A DNA stretch of 64,000 bases, taken from NCBI RefSeq assembly GCF_000284295.1, contig NC_017093.1:7502001-7566000 (forward strand), given 5' to 3'. The position numbers were made by a program, and so were the translations under genes. Position 1 is the stretch's first letter. Every line of letters starts with the position of its first letter. This DNA is from Actinoplanes missouriensis 431. GTDB taxonomy: Bacteria > Actinomycetota > Actinomycetes > Mycobacteriales > Micromonosporaceae. Under the pieces are notes generated by a model. That model saw only the letters and a program-made list of their open reading frames with translations. It did not search any database and was not told where the DNA came from. This document shows, piece after piece, positions 47,196 to 56,390 of this stretch.

Positions 47196-47818
47196 TCCTC
47201 GCCCTCCCCTTCGTCTTCCTCGTCGTCATCGCCGAGATCGGTATCGTCGAACTCGGCTTCGTCCATCCGCTTGAACTCGATCTGGACCTTTCCGGCCCCG
47301 AGATCGGTCCAGGCAAGTTCGCGGGTCGCGGAGTCCACGTCCAGCGTCACGCCGGTGTCATCCGTCGAGATCACCCGGCCGATCAGGCCGTTCACCGCGA
47401 CCAGGCGGCCGGTGTTGCGGCGCCAGTGGCGGGGCTCGGTCAGCGGCCGGTCCACACCCGGCGAGCCGACCTCCAGCTGGTACTCCCCGGCGAGCAGCTC
47501 GCCGCCGGACTCCTCCGCCGCGTCGAGCGCGTCGGAGATCGCCCGGGACACGACGGCCACGTCGTCCAGGCTGATCCCGCCGTCGGTGTCCACCAGCACG
47601 CGCACCACGTGCCGGCGACCGGCGCGGGACACGTTCACGTCCTCCAGGTCGTAACCGGCGGCGGTGACCACCGGCTCGATCACCTCGCGGACCCGGGCAC
47701 GGGCCGCGGTCAGATCGACGCGGGGGACCGAAGGGGTGCGGGGCTCGGCATCCGGCCGGGTACGGCTACTGCCGGGGCGCCCACCGGGCCGGGCCCCGGC
47801 GCGACCACGCTGCGTCAT
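47192..47818 (-). CDS. rimP: Ribosome maturation factor RimP
   Basis: A 208-residue RimP with an extra basic Arg/Gly/Pro N-terminal tail (about 1-33), the two conserved domains ([21 protein letters not shown], then [24 protein letters not shown]) and an acidic Asp/Glu tail. It assists 30S assembly. It is the first gene of the rimP-nusA-ylxR-infB unit. ATG at 47818. Confidence 0.95.
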   Translation of the reverse strand: MTQRGRAGARPGGRPGSSRTRPDAEPRTPSVPRVDLTAARARVREVIEPVVTAAGYDLEDVNVSRAGRRHVVRVLVDTDGGISLDDVAVVSRAISDALDAAEESGGELLAGEYQLEVGSPGVDRPLTEPRHWRRNTGRLVAVNGLIGRVISTDDTGVTLDVDSATRELAWTDLGAGKVQIEFKRMDEAEFDDTDLGDDDEEDEGEGEE

Positions 47819-47853
47819 CGGGCTCGACCTCTCGTTAGCTTTGCGCTGGAACG

Positions 47854-47859
47854 ACTATA
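47854..47859 (-). promoter_or_regulatory. Candidate -10 box for the rimP-nusA-infB operon
   Basis: TATAGT on the minus strand lies about 36 bases upstream of the rimP start and fits an actinobacterial SigA -10 (TANNNT). A -35 box is not clear. It stands out because it is AT-rich in this GC-rich gap. Confidence 0.35.
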
Positions 47860-48012
47860 TGCCGCCGGGCAGCATTCGGCCCCGCGGCTGACGCTGAGCG
47901 TAACCCGCCCGCGTCCCGGGCGGAGCGCCGCCGCACCGATTCCATCCCATCCGCAGGTCAGCGGCCCGTGCCGGACGCCCTTCGGGTGATGGTGTTGACT
48001 GGCCCGGTGCGG

Positions 48013-48480
48013 ATGAGCGATTCGGGACACACACGCCGACGGATACTGACCGCGACCGGCGCGATCGTGGCGGCCACCACGCTGGCCGGCTGTGGCCTCT
48101 TCGACGACGAGCCGGAGCCCGCGCCGGCCCCGGACCCGCTGCAGCCGGTCCTGGACGAGGCGCTGGCTCTGACCTCAGCCTACGACCGGGCGATCCAGGC
48201 GCAGGCCGATCTGCGCGAACGGCTGACCCCGCTCGCCGAGGACCACCGGGCGCACGCCGCCGAACTCGCCCGGCTGATCGGCGCGACCCTCCCGTCCGGC
48301 GCCGCCGCCGCACCGTCGGCCGCCGGGCCCGCCGCGCAGTCCCTCGCCCAGCTGCGCGATCAAGAGCTGGCGGCGCAGGAGACGGCGGTGGCCGCCTGCC
48401 TGGCCGCGCCGGCGGAACGCGCCGCGCTCGTCGGTTCGATCGCCGCCTGCCGGGCCACCCACGCGAGCGCGCTGCGCTGA
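48013..48480 (+). CDS. Predicted lipoprotein with Ala-rich helical domain
   Basis: A 155-residue protein. It starts MSDSGHTRRRILTATG with an RRR segment typical of twin-arginine or lipoprotein leaders, a hydrophobic stretch and the lipobox TTLAGC. The mature part is acidic-proline near the start, then an Ala/Leu/Gln/Arg helix. Function is unknown. It lies 11 bases before the ferritin-like DUF4439 gene; such pairs may be a lipoprotein and a cytosolic relative. A start at 47989 is possible but less likely. Confidence 0.65.
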   Translation: MSDSGHTRRRILTATGAIVAATTLAGCGLFDDEPEPAPAPDPLQPVLDEALALTSAYDRAIQAQADLRERLTPLAEDHRAHAAELARLIGATLPSGAAAAPSAAGPAAQSLAQLRDQELAAQETAVAACLAAPAERAALVGSIAACRATHASALR

Positions 48481-48491
48481 AGGGACTCCTC

Positions 48492-48917
48492 ATGAACGAG
48501 CAACTCACCGCCGCGCTCGCCGCCGAGGAGGCCGCGATCTACGCCTACGGCCTGATCGGTGTCCACCTCGCCCAGGAGAGCGAGGTGAAGGCCGCCCGGG
48601 ACTCCGAGCAGGTGCACCGGCAGCGCCGCGACTACCTGGTCAGCCAGCTCGAGAGCCTGAAGGCCAGCGCCGCGCCCGCGCCGGCCGGTTACCGGCTCCC
48701 GTTCGAGGTCACCAACCGCCGCAGCGCGCTCAAGCTGGCCGTCCACGTCGAGGACGGGGTGGCCCAGGCCTGGCGGGCGGTGCTGCCGGTCACCCAGAGC
48801 GCCCAGCGCAAGGCCGCGCTGTCGGCTATGACCGACTCGGCACTTCGTGCGACAACGTGGCGCAAGGAATCCGGCACCAACCCCCTCACCATGGCTTTTC
48901 CGGGACGCCCCAGCTGA
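48492..48917 (+). CDS. Ferritin-like DUF4439 domain protein
   Basis: A 141-residue all-helical protein: LTAALAAEEAAIYAYGLIGVHLAQ and VHRQRRDYLVSQLESL, then AVHVEDGVAQAWRAVLPVT. This is the DUF4439 ferritin-like pattern, with Glu and His residues in two helices that could bind metal. The function is unknown. ATG at 48492 has AAGGGA upstream. Confidence 0.85.
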   Translation: MNEQLTAALAAEEAAIYAYGLIGVHLAQESEVKAARDSEQVHRQRRDYLVSQLESLKASAAPAPAGYRLPFEVTNRRSALKLAVHVEDGVAQAWRAVLPVTQSAQRKAALSAMTDSALRATTWRKESGTNPLTMAFPGRPS

Positions 48918-48929
48918 CAGAATGGCGGG

Positions 48930-49637
48930 GTGATCGGCGAGCTCGACACCACATCGGTCCGCGGGGCGCTCGCGATCCGTCTGCGTGACGTCATCCAGCA
49001 CCGATGGGCCGCCGAGGTGCAGGCCATCGGGGTCCGCGGCTCGGTCGCGCACGGCGACGACGCCGAGTCCAGCGACGTGAACATGGTGGTCGTCACCTAC
49101 CGGCCGCGGACCGGCCCGAAACCGGCCCGCCGCAAGGTGGACGGCGTCCCGGTCGAGCTGTCCGTGGTCACCGCCGAGGACGGCCTCGGCCAGGCCCGGC
49201 AGCTCACCGCCCGCTGGCCGTTGCTCGCCGACGGTTTCCTCACCACGCTGCCGCTCTTCGACCCGGACGAGTGGTTCATCGACCAGCGTGACGCCCACCT
49301 GACCCTGCTCTCCGAGGCCCGGCCGGTCGAGTTCACCCGCCTGGCCCGGGACAACTGGGCGCTCGCCAGCAACGCGCACGCCCGCGCGGTCCGGCTCACC
49401 CAGTGGTACGACACGGACACCGCGCTGGTCCTGATGGCCGATGCGCGCATCCACGCCGCGATGGTCACCGGCCTGCTGACCCGCACCCATTTCCGCAACG
49501 ACGCCGACGCCGTGAAACGCACCGGCGTGGCGATGGCGGACATGCAGGAGCTGGACGCGATCCTGAAATATCAGGCGGAGGAGCTGACCGCCCGCGGCCG
49601 CCCGGTCGACGGCACGCTGGGCGAGCTCTTCGACTGA
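48930..49637 (+). CDS. Nucleotidyltransferase-fold protein with altered active site
   Basis: A 235-residue protein. The nucleotidyltransferase motif GVRGSVAHGDDAESSDVNMVVV begins near residue 34: G-S and the first metal Asp (in SDVN) are present, but the second Asp of the usual D-x-D is Asn. A helical C-terminal domain follows (ARAVRLTQWYDTDTAL, RIHAAMVTGLLT). The Asn change may reduce or change activity, so a pseudo-enzyme is possible. Start is GTG at 48930, 12 bases after the DUF4439 gene. Confidence 0.75.
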   Translation: MIGELDTTSVRGALAIRLRDVIQHRWAAEVQAIGVRGSVAHGDDAESSDVNMVVVTYRPRTGPKPARRKVDGVPVELSVVTAEDGLGQARQLTARWPLLADGFLTTLPLFDPDEWFIDQRDAHLTLLSEARPVEFTRLARDNWALASNAHARAVRLTQWYDTDTALVLMADARIHAAMVTGLLTRTHFRNDADAVKRTGVAMADMQELDAILKYQAEELTARGRPVDGTLGELFD

Positions 49638-49762
49638 GAGGGCGTCCGCGAGCCCGACCCGGCACCGGTAGCCGTAGTCCGCGCAACGGCCGTGCCCACC
49701 CACCGGGTCGCGCGGCTTCACGGGGACGGGTCGGATTCGCGGGACGGCCACACCCGTACCCC

Positions 49763-50452
49763 TTAGGTTCCTAAAGCAACACCGATCAGGAACGTCGCGG
49801 CGGCCGCGGCGCCGCCCAGCAGCAGCTGCCGGAGACCGCCGCGCCACCAGGGCCGGGCCGTCAGCCGCGCCACCACCGCGCCGGTGATGAACAGCCCGAT
49901 GCCACCCACCGTCAGCGCGGCCCCGAGCGAGTCGTGACCGAGCAGCAGGGTGATCAGCGGGATCAGGGCGCCCACCGCGAAACAGACGAACGAGGACGCG
50001 GCGGCGGTCCAGGGGCTCGGCAGCTCGTCCGGCACCACGCCCAGCTCCTCCTGGGCGTGCACCCGCAGCGCCTGGTCCGGGTTGTCCTTCAGCACGTCGG
50101 CGACCTGGCGGGCCAGCGGCTCCGGGAGACCGCGGGCGGTCCAGGCCTCGACCAGCTCCTGGGCCTCACCCTCCGGGTTGACACGCAGCTCGTGCCGTTC
50201 CTTCTCCAGTTCCGCGGCGACCTGCTCGTTCTGGGTCCGGACGCTCGTGTACTCCCCGATCGCCATCGAGATCGCGCCGGCGGCCAGACCGGCGACCCCG
50301 GTGAGGATCAGCGTGTGCCGGCCCGAGCCGGCACCGCCTACGCCGGCGATCAGGGCGATGTTGGTGACCAGGCCGTCCATCGCGCCGAACGTCGCGGCGC
50401 GCAGCCAGCCACCGGAGACGTCGGCGTGATGGTGCTCGACCGGCCGGGTCAC
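49763..50452 (-). CDS. VIT1/CCC1-family membrane transporter
   Basis: A 229-residue protein with about five membrane helices. The VIT1 features are [32 protein letters not shown], the acidic soluble helix [28 protein letters not shown], and the second helix set. The family takes up iron or manganese into stores. The His-rich start is typical. GTG at 50452 overlaps the map stop (GTGA); longer starts would run through map. Confidence 0.9.
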   Translation of the reverse strand: MTRPVEHHHADVSGGWLRAATFGAMDGLVTNIALIAGVGGAGSGRHTLILTGVAGLAAGAISMAIGEYTSVRTQNEQVAAELEKERHELRVNPEGEAQELVEAWTARGLPEPLARQVADVLKDNPDQALRVHAQEELGVVPDELPSPWTAAASSFVCFAVGALIPLITLLLGHDSLGAALTVGGIGLFITGAVVARLTARPWWRGGLRQLLLGGAAAAATFLIGVALGT

Positions 50453-51306
50453 GGCAGGGTGAGGATCTCGTAGCCGTCCTCGGTCACGACAAGGGTGTGC
50501 TCGAACTGGGCCGTCCACTTGCGGTCCTTGGTGACGACCGTCCAGCCGTCCTTCCAGATCTCGTACTCATGGGTGCCCAGGGTGATCATCGGCTCGATGG
50601 TGAAGGTCATGCCGACCTCCATGACGGTGTCCAGCCGCGGGTTGTCGTAGTGCGGCACGTAGAGCCCGGAGTGGAACGTCTCACCGATGCCGTGACCGGT
50701 GAAGTCGCGGACCACGCCGTACCCGAAGCGGCGGGCGTAGGCCTCGATGACCCGGCCGATCGCGTTGATCGGGCGGCCCGGCGCGACCGCGCGGATGCCG
50801 CGCATCATCGCCTCCTCGGTGCGCTCCACGAGCAGCCGGGCCTCGTCGCTCACCTCGCCCACGCAGAACGTGGCGTCGGTGTCGCCGTGCACGCCGTCGA
50901 GGTACGCCGTGACATCGACGTTGATGATGTCGCCGTCCTCGAGCACCGTCGAGTCCGGGATGCCGTGGCAGATCACCTCGTTGAGTGACGTGCAGCAGGA
51001 TTTCGGGAAACCCTTGTAACCGAGGGTCGACGGGTACGCCCCGTGGTCGAGGATGAACTCGTGCACCACGCGGTCGATCTCGTCGGTGGTGACGCCGGGT
51101 TTGCAGTGCTCGCCGGCGAGCTGGGTGGCCTGCGCCGCGATCCGGCCGGCGACCCGCATCTTCTCGATCGTCTCCGGTGTCTGCACATGGGATCCGCGCC
51201 ACTCACGGGGCTTCTTCTTCCCCACGTACTCAGGGCGGACGATCTGTGCCGGGACCGATCGCCACGGCGACTGCTTCCCCGGCTGGAGAGGGGCACGTAC
51301 GGACAT
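50449..51306 (-). CDS. map: Type I methionine aminopeptidase
   Basis: A 285-residue protein with an N-terminal extension (about 1-40, with [11 protein letters not shown]), then the pita-bread fold. Metal ligands are visible in [21 protein letters not shown] (two Asp), GHGIGETFH (His), FTIEPMI (Glu) and FEHTLVV (Glu). It removes the initiator Met. ATG at 51306; the extension is typical of actinobacterial MetAP1c. Confidence 0.96.
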   Translation of the reverse strand: MSVRAPLQPGKQSPWRSVPAQIVRPEYVGKKKPREWRGSHVQTPETIEKMRVAGRIAAQATQLAGEHCKPGVTTDEIDRVVHEFILDHGAYPSTLGYKGFPKSCCTSLNEVICHGIPDSTVLEDGDIINVDVTAYLDGVHGDTDATFCVGEVSDEARLLVERTEEAMMRGIRAVAPGRPINAIGRVIEAYARRFGYGVVRDFTGHGIGETFHSGLYVPHYDNPRLDTVMEVGMTFTIEPMITLGTHEYEIWKDGWTVVTKDRKWTAQFEHTLVVTEDGYEILTLP

Positions 51307-51374
51307 GCACACAGCCTATCCGCCTGCCAGCCCCGTTCTTGCCGCCCTCGGACCCCTGTGGAAACCTGGATCCC

Positions 51375-51689
51375 GTGGATCAAGACTTCTCGGTGATCGG
51401 GGTGGTCGACGGCGACCACGTCACCGTCACGGTGACCGGCGAGGTCGACATGGCGACGGCCGACGCGATGTTCGACGCCGCGTTGCCGGGCACGGCAGCG
51501 GCCACCGTGGACCTGCGTGCCGTCACGTTCTTCGACTCCGCGGCCATCCACGCCCTGATCCGGATCGCCGAGCACTACCAGGACGCGCTGGTGGTCCTGC
51601 CGTCGTCCCGGGTGCTGCGGGTGCTGGAGATCTCCGGGCTGGGCGACCAGCCGTGGCTCAAGCAGGACGCAGCGGACGCCGGAGAGTGA
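51375..51689 (+). CDS. STAS-domain anti-sigma factor antagonist-like protein
   Basis: A 104-residue STAS protein: VVDGDHVTVTVTGEVDMATAD and the phosphorylation-site motif AVTFFDSAAIHALIRI, with the Ser after Asp. Such proteins are dephosphorylated by SpoIIE phosphatases and bind anti-sigma kinases. GTG at 51375. Its 3' end overlaps the convergent SpoIIE gene by 32 bases. Confidence 0.88.
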   Translation: MDQDFSVIGVVDGDHVTVTVTGEVDMATADAMFDAALPGTAAATVDLRAVTFFDSAAIHALIRIAEHYQDALVVLPSSRVLRVLEISGLGDQPWLKQDAADAGE

Positions 51690-54006
51690 CCGCGGTCCCC
51701 TCCGGGGATCGATGCACGGAGAGTTCGGTCAGCGCCCCGATCAGCGCCAGCCCGCGCCCGCGGAAACCGGGTTCGGTGGCCGGCCGCCAGCGGCCGGTGT
51801 CCCGGATCGTCACCAGCACCGCGTCACCGGTCAGCGAGGCCTCCACCACGATCACCGGCTCGGCCGGGTCGAGCGGGTGCTCGATCGCGTTGGCCGCCGC
51901 CTCGGAGACCGCCACCACCAGGTCGAACGCGTCGTCGTCCGGCACCGCGTGTGCGGCCAGGAAGTCCTCCAGCCGGCGGCGCAGCACGGTGAGCCGGTCC
52001 GCCGCGGCGGGCAGCCGCAGGACGAACTCGCGGTGTTCGGTCGCCTCCAGCGCGATCAGTGCGATGTCGTCCCGGCGGTCGTGCCGGGACGCCTTGCCGA
52101 GCAGCTGGTCGAGCAGGTCCTCGACGTGCTCGGTGGGCTGGGCCGCGTCCACGGTGAGTTCCGCCAGCCCGCTGTCGATGCCCTGGTGCCGGTCCTCGAC
52201 CAGGCCGTCGGTGTAGAGCAGGAGCCGGCTGCCGGGCGGCAGCTGATGTTCCCGGGTGGGATAGGTCACGCTGCCCAGGGCGCCGATCGGCGGTCCCATC
52301 GCGGCGGCGTAGAGGAAATCGCCGGGCTCGCCGCCCGCCACCACGATCGGTGACGGATGTCCGGCCGAGGAGAACCGCAATCTCCGGGTACGGGGGTCGA
52401 ACGCCACACAGATCACGGTGGCGAACTGACGGCGGCCGAGGGTGTCCACGAGCCGGTTCAGCCGGGTCAGCGCCGCGCCGCAGTCGAAGCCCTCGAGAAC
52501 GTAGGCGCGCAGCGCGTTGCGCAACTGGCCCATGCCGGCGGCCGCCTGCACGCCCTTGCCGACCACGTCGCCGATGACCAGGAACAGCTCGCCGTCCGGA
52601 GCGGCGATCACGTCGTACCAGTCGCCGCCGACCCGGGCCTCGCTGCTGCCCGGCACGTACCGGCTCGCCACGATCGCGCCCGGCACCCGCGGCAGCGATG
52701 GCGGCAGCAGGCTGTGCTGCAGCGTGCTGGCGATCCGGTGCTCGGTCTCGTAGAGCCGGGCGTTCGCCAGCCGCAGCCCGATCAGCCGGGCCAGCTGGAT
52801 CAGCACCGCGGGCTCGGCGGGTCCGCCGGCGCCGTCCCAGACCCGCAGCTCGCCCAGCGGCGGCCCGGCGGCGTCCGGCAGCGGCAGCACCACGTCGGGT
52901 TCGGCCGCCGGCGCGGCGCCGCCGTCCTGTTCGGCCCGCGCGTCCGGCGCGGTCACCACCACCCGGCCGGCCGAGGTCATCGCGAGCACGTGCCGGGCCG
53001 CGACGTCGAGCACCTCGGCGGTGGTCGGCACCGCGTTCAGCGCCGCCGCCACGTCGACCAGCCCGCGCAGCCGGGAGACGTGCTCGCGCAGCACGGCGGT
53101 GTCGTCGGCGACCGGGGTTCGGCCGGACCGGTCCCGCAGCGCCCCGGCGATCTGCGCCGCCGCCGCGTCGAAGAAGTCCCGGTACTCGTCGTCCAGGGCG
53201 AGGAACCGGCTGCGCCCGAGGACGAGCGCGCCCCCGGCGACCGGCAGCACCAGCGCGTCGCCGGCCGCGGACGGCGGCGGATCGGTCACCTCGGCCAGCG
53301 GCACCCGGCCGGGCAGCCCGCTCTCGATCACCGCACGGATCGCCGGGTGCGGGTCCGGCTCGTCCAGCCGCAGCACGGCGAACGGCACGTCGTCCTCATC
53401 GCCGGTGAGCGTCGCGACCGCCTCGGCGGCGAGCGTGCGCTGGTCCGGCGCGGCGGTCAGCCGCCTGCCCAGGGCGGCGAGGGTACGGCTGCGCCGCTCC
53501 CTGCGCACCCGCCGGGTGGTGTCGGTGACGACGCAGAGCACCCCGCGCGGCTCGCCCCGGCTGTCCCGGATCGGGTCGTAGGAGACGTCGAAGTACGTCA
53601 TCTCCGGGAACCCGTAGCGCTCGGACAGGAACGGGTGGTCGGGCGCGTAGAACGCCCGGTCGCTCGTGATCACCCGGTCGAGCAGCCGGCGTCGCTCGTC
53701 CCAGCTCTCCGGCCACACCTCGGCGGCCGGTCGCCCGAGGCTGCCGGGGTGCTTGTCGCCGAGGGTCATCAGGTACGCGTCGTTGTAGAGCGTCGCGTAC
53801 CGCGGCCCCCAGCAGATCATCATCTGGGCCCGGGAGGCGAGCATCGTGACGACCGCGCCGACCAGCTCCTCCGGCCAGGTCGCCGGCTCCCCGGCCGGGG
53901 AGCCGGACCAGTCCAGGGCGGACATCCGCGCGCCCATCTCACCGCCTCGCTCGAAGGCGAGACGTAACCGGCTCCGCAGGCCACCCAACACAGACCTCCC
54001 CGACAT
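51658..54006 (-). CDS. PAS/GAF/SpoIIE phosphatase with C-terminal RsbW-like kinase domain
   Basis: A 782-residue signalling protein. Domains: PAS-like sensor (about 45-160, with MICWGPRYATLYNDAY), GAF-like sensor (about 165-400), SpoIIE/PP2C phosphatase (about 430-640, with GGDWYDVI, FLVIGDVVGKGVQAAAGMGQLRNALRAY, LLLYTDGLVE), then a HATPase domain (about 645-780, SEAAANAIEHPLDP, RGRGLALIGALT). It joins the switch phosphatase and the anti-sigma kinase in one chain, and likely acts on STAS proteins such as the neighbour. ATG at 54006. Confidence 0.92.
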   Translation of the reverse strand: MSGRSVLGGLRSRLRLAFERGGEMGARMSALDWSGSPAGEPATWPEELVGAVVTMLASRAQMMICWGPRYATLYNDAYLMTLGDKHPGSLGRPAAEVWPESWDERRRLLDRVITSDRAFYAPDHPFLSERYGFPEMTYFDVSYDPIRDSRGEPRGVLCVVTDTTRRVRRERRSRTLAALGRRLTAAPDQRTLAAEAVATLTGDEDDVPFAVLRLDEPDPHPAIRAVIESGLPGRVPLAEVTDPPPSAAGDALVLPVAGGALVLGRSRFLALDDEYRDFFDAAAAQIAGALRDRSGRTPVADDTAVLREHVSRLRGLVDVAAALNAVPTTAEVLDVAARHVLAMTSAGRVVVTAPDARAEQDGGAAPAAEPDVVLPLPDAAGPPLGELRVWDGAGGPAEPAVLIQLARLIGLRLANARLYETEHRIASTLQHSLLPPSLPRVPGAIVASRYVPGSSEARVGGDWYDVIAAPDGELFLVIGDVVGKGVQAAAGMGQLRNALRAYVLEGFDCGAALTRLNRLVDTLGRRQFATVICVAFDPRTRRLRFSSAGHPSPIVVAGGEPGDFLYAAAMGPPIGALGSVTYPTREHQLPPGSRLLLYTDGLVEDRHQGIDSGLAELTVDAAQPTEHVEDLLDQLLGKASRHDRRDDIALIALEATEHREFVLRLPAAADRLTVLRRRLEDFLAAHAVPDDDAFDLVVAVSEAAANAIEHPLDPAEPVIVVEASLTGDAVLVTIRDTGRWRPATEPGFRGRGLALIGALTELSVHRSPEGTAVTLRRPLRPA

Positions 54007-54741
54007 CTATGCCGGAATGATCGCACCCACCGATGCGGCCTGGGCGAGCGCGGTGAACGCCCGCAGGTCCGAGGTGCGCTCCGGGTGCCACTGCACGCCC
54101 AGCGCGAAGGTCCGCCCCGGGTGTTCCAGGATCTCCACCACCCGGTCGTCCGGGCACCAGCCCACCGGCACGAACTCACCCGGATCGGCGACCGCCTGAT
54201 GGTGGAACGAGTTGACGGTCAGGCAGCGGCCGAAGAGCTGATGCGCGCGGCTGCTCTCGTCGACGACCACGTCGTGCCGCCCGTAGTCGGAGGCGCCGGC
54301 GGCGAGCGGGTCGGTGCCCGCCGCGGCCCGGTGCCGCTCGTGCCCGACCAGGTCCGGCAGGTGCTGGTGCAGTGAGCCGCCGGTGGCGACCGCCATCACC
54401 TGCATGCCCCGGCAGACGCCCAGCACGGGCAGATCGGCCTCGAGCGCTGCGCGCATCAGCATCAGCTCGGAGGCGTCCCGGACCTCGTCGACCTCGGTGG
54501 CCGGGTGCCGGTCGGCCTCCCAGGCGACCGGATCGATGTCGCCGCCACCGGTGAAGACGATGCCGTCGAGCGATTCCAGCACGTCGACGCCGGGCTCGTC
54601 CGGGGTGATCAGCACGGCCCGGCCGCCGGTGGCGTGCACCGCCCTGACGTAGGTCATCGGGAGCATCGCGGCCATCAACTCGTTACGCTGGTACTGGATG
54701 TGCTGAGCGTATGAGGTGAGGCCGATCAGCGGTCTGCGCAT
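54007..54741 (-). CDS. Gamma-glutamyl-GABA hydrolase family peptidase (copy 1)
   Basis: A 244-residue class I glutamine amidotransferase-like hydrolase: RRPLIGLTSYA, GGGDIDPVAW, the nucleophile GVCRGMQVMAV (Cys), and GVQWHPE with catalytic His. It is similar to PuuD, which hydrolyses gamma-glutamyl-GABA in polyamine breakdown. ATG at 54741 is chosen because AAGGAG lies upstream, inside the end of the previous gene. Overlaps copy 2 by 16 bases. Confidence 0.9.
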   Translation of the reverse strand: MRRPLIGLTSYAQHIQYQRNELMAAMLPMTYVRAVHATGGRAVLITPDEPGVDVLESLDGIVFTGGGDIDPVAWEADRHPATEVDEVRDASELMLMRAALEADLPVLGVCRGMQVMAVATGGSLHQHLPDLVGHERHRAAAGTDPLAAGASDYGRHDVVVDESSRAHQLFGRCLTVNSFHHQAVADPGEFVPVGWCPDDRVVEILEHPGRTFALGVQWHPERTSDLRAFTALAQAASVGAIIPA

Positions 54742-55448
54742 GCGGTGCTGTTCTCCTTCATCCCGACTCGTGCCGCGTCCACCAATGAGCCGAACAGGCG
54801 CTGGTCCCGGCGGTATTCCGGATGCCATTGAACGCCGAGGACGAATCGCCTGTCCGGGTGTTCCACCGACTCGGGCAGACCGTCGTCCGCCCAGCCGGTG
54901 ACGGTCAGCGACCCCGGGTCGGCGACACCCTGGTGATGGAAGCAGTGGATCGTCCGGTCCTCGCCCATCAGGTCCGCGATCCGGCTGCCGGGGGCGAACG
55001 CCGCCTCGTGCTCGCCGTAGACCCCCGGGCCGGGCCGGTGCCGCTCGTGGCCGAGCAGATCCGGCAGGTGCTGGTGCAGCGATCCGCCGGCCGCCACGGT
55101 GAGCAGCTGCATCCCCCGGCAGACGCCGAGGATCGGCAGATCGGCGTCGAGCGCGGCGCGCAGCAGCACCAGCTCACCGGCGTCCCGGTCGGCCCGCACC
55201 TCGGTGAGCGGCTCGCACGCGGCGCCGTACAGGGCGGGGTCGACGTCCGGCCCGCCGGCCAGCAGCAGCCCGTCGAGCGCCCGGAGGACGCCGGCGTCCC
55301 GGTCGTCCGGCGGCAGCACGACCGCCCGGCCACCGGCGAGCGTGACGGCCTCGACGTAGTCGTGCGGCACCAGGGTGGAGGGAAGGTTCTGCCAGACGCC
55401 CCAGGTGGCCGGGACCACATAGGACGTTATGCCGATGATCGGACGCAT
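54726..55448 (-). CDS. Gamma-glutamyl-GABA hydrolase family peptidase (copy 2)
   Basis: A 240-residue paralogue of copy 1: RPIIGITSYVVP, AGGPDVDPALYG, GVCRGMQLLTV, IHCFHHQGVADPG, GVQWHPEYR. The catalytic Cys and His are kept. Two tandem hydrolases may act on different gamma-glutamyl adducts (e.g. from spermidine and putrescine). ATG at 55448. Confidence 0.9.
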   Translation of the reverse strand: MRPIIGITSYVVPATWGVWQNLPSTLVPHDYVEAVTLAGGRAVVLPPDDRDAGVLRALDGLLLAGGPDVDPALYGAACEPLTEVRADRDAGELVLLRAALDADLPILGVCRGMQLLTVAAGGSLHQHLPDLLGHERHRPGPGVYGEHEAAFAPGSRIADLMGEDRTIHCFHHQGVADPGSLTVTGWADDGLPESVEHPDRRFVLGVQWHPEYRRDQRLFGSLVDAARVGMKENSTACADR

Positions 55449-55470
55449 CGCACCACCGTAATCACAGGCG

Positions 55471-55496
55471 CGCGGCGCCGGAGAACCGGCGCCGCG
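55471..55496 (-). terminator. Perfect hairpin between the SDR and hydrolase genes
   Basis: CGCGGCGCCGG (55471-55481) pairs with CCGGCGCCGCG (55486-55496) around an AGAA loop. It sits in the 171-base gap after the SDR gene and 23 bases before the next start, so it may be a terminator or a leader structure. The same gap also holds two palindromic elements, CACGGG-N6-CCCGTG (55522-55539) and GGGGATTCGACCCC just beyond it. Confidence 0.6.
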
Positions 55497-55619
55497 TCAC
55501 GGGGCCCCTCTGTCCCACCGACACGGGGATCGACCCGTGCGGGCGGGGATTCGACCCCTCACACCTTGTTGAACTGGGCGTTTGAGGAGTCCTTCCCCAC
55601 CGTGGCGGGTCTCGAAACA

Positions 55620-56390
55620 TCACAGCGGAGTCACATACGCCCCGGTGATCCCGCCGTCCACCACGAACTGGCTCGCGGTCATGAACGACGCGTCGTCACT
55701 CGCCAGGAACGCGACGGCGGCCGCGATCTCCTCCGGTTCCGCGAACCGGCCCATCGGGACGTGCACGAGACGCCGGGCGGCCCGGTCCGGATCCTTCGCG
55801 AACAGGTCCATCAGCAGCGGGGTGGCGACCGGGCCGGGGCAGAGCGCGTTGATCCGGATGCCCTCGCGGGCGAACTGGACACCGAGTTCCCTGGTCATCG
55901 CGAGCACGCCGCCCTTACTGGCGGTGTAGGCGATCTGCGAGGTGGCGGCGCCGAGCAGCGCCACGAACGACGCGGTGTTGATGATCGAGCCCTTGCCCTG
56001 ACGCTGCATGTGCGGGATCGCGTACTTGCAGCAGAAGAAGACGCTCGTGGTGTTGACCTTGAGGACGCGCTCCCACGCGTCCAGGCCGGTGACCAGGATC
56101 GAGTCGTCGTCGGGCGGCGAGATGCCGGCGTTGTTGAACGCGATGTCGACCCGGCCGTGGCGCTCCACCACCCCGTCGAACAGCGCCTTGACCTGTTGCT
56201 CGTCGCTGACGTCGCAGGCGACGAACTCGCCGCCGACCTCGTCCGCCACGGATTTGCCGGATTCCTCGGAGATGTCGACCGCGACGACGCGGGCGCCCTC
56301 GGCGGCGAACCGCCGGGCCGTCGCCAGTCCGATACCGCTGCCGGCGCCGGTGATCACGGCGATCCGGTCCTGCAAACGCTCCACTGTCAC
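55620..56390 (-). CDS. Short-chain dehydrogenase/reductase
   Basis: A 256-residue SDR: TGAGSGIGLATA cofactor site, NNAGISPP, catalytic YTASKGG with Tyr and Lys, and Ser in ASFVALLG. NAD(P)-dependent. Within this polyamine/GABA gene set it may oxidise or reduce a hydroxy or semialdehyde intermediate, but the substrate cannot be read. GTG at 56390 overlaps the aldehyde dehydrogenase stop (GTGA). Confidence 0.88.
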   Translation of the reverse strand: MTVERLQDRIAVITGAGSGIGLATARRFAAEGARVVAVDISEESGKSVADEVGGEFVACDVSDEQQVKALFDGVVERHGRVDIAFNNAGISPPDDDSILVTGLDAWERVLKVNTTSVFFCCKYAIPHMQRQGKGSIINTASFVALLGAATSQIAYTASKGGVLAMTRELGVQFAREGIRINALCPGPVATPLLMDLFAKDPDRAARRLVHVPMGRFAEPEEIAAAVAFLASDDASFMTASQFVVDGGITGAYVTPL

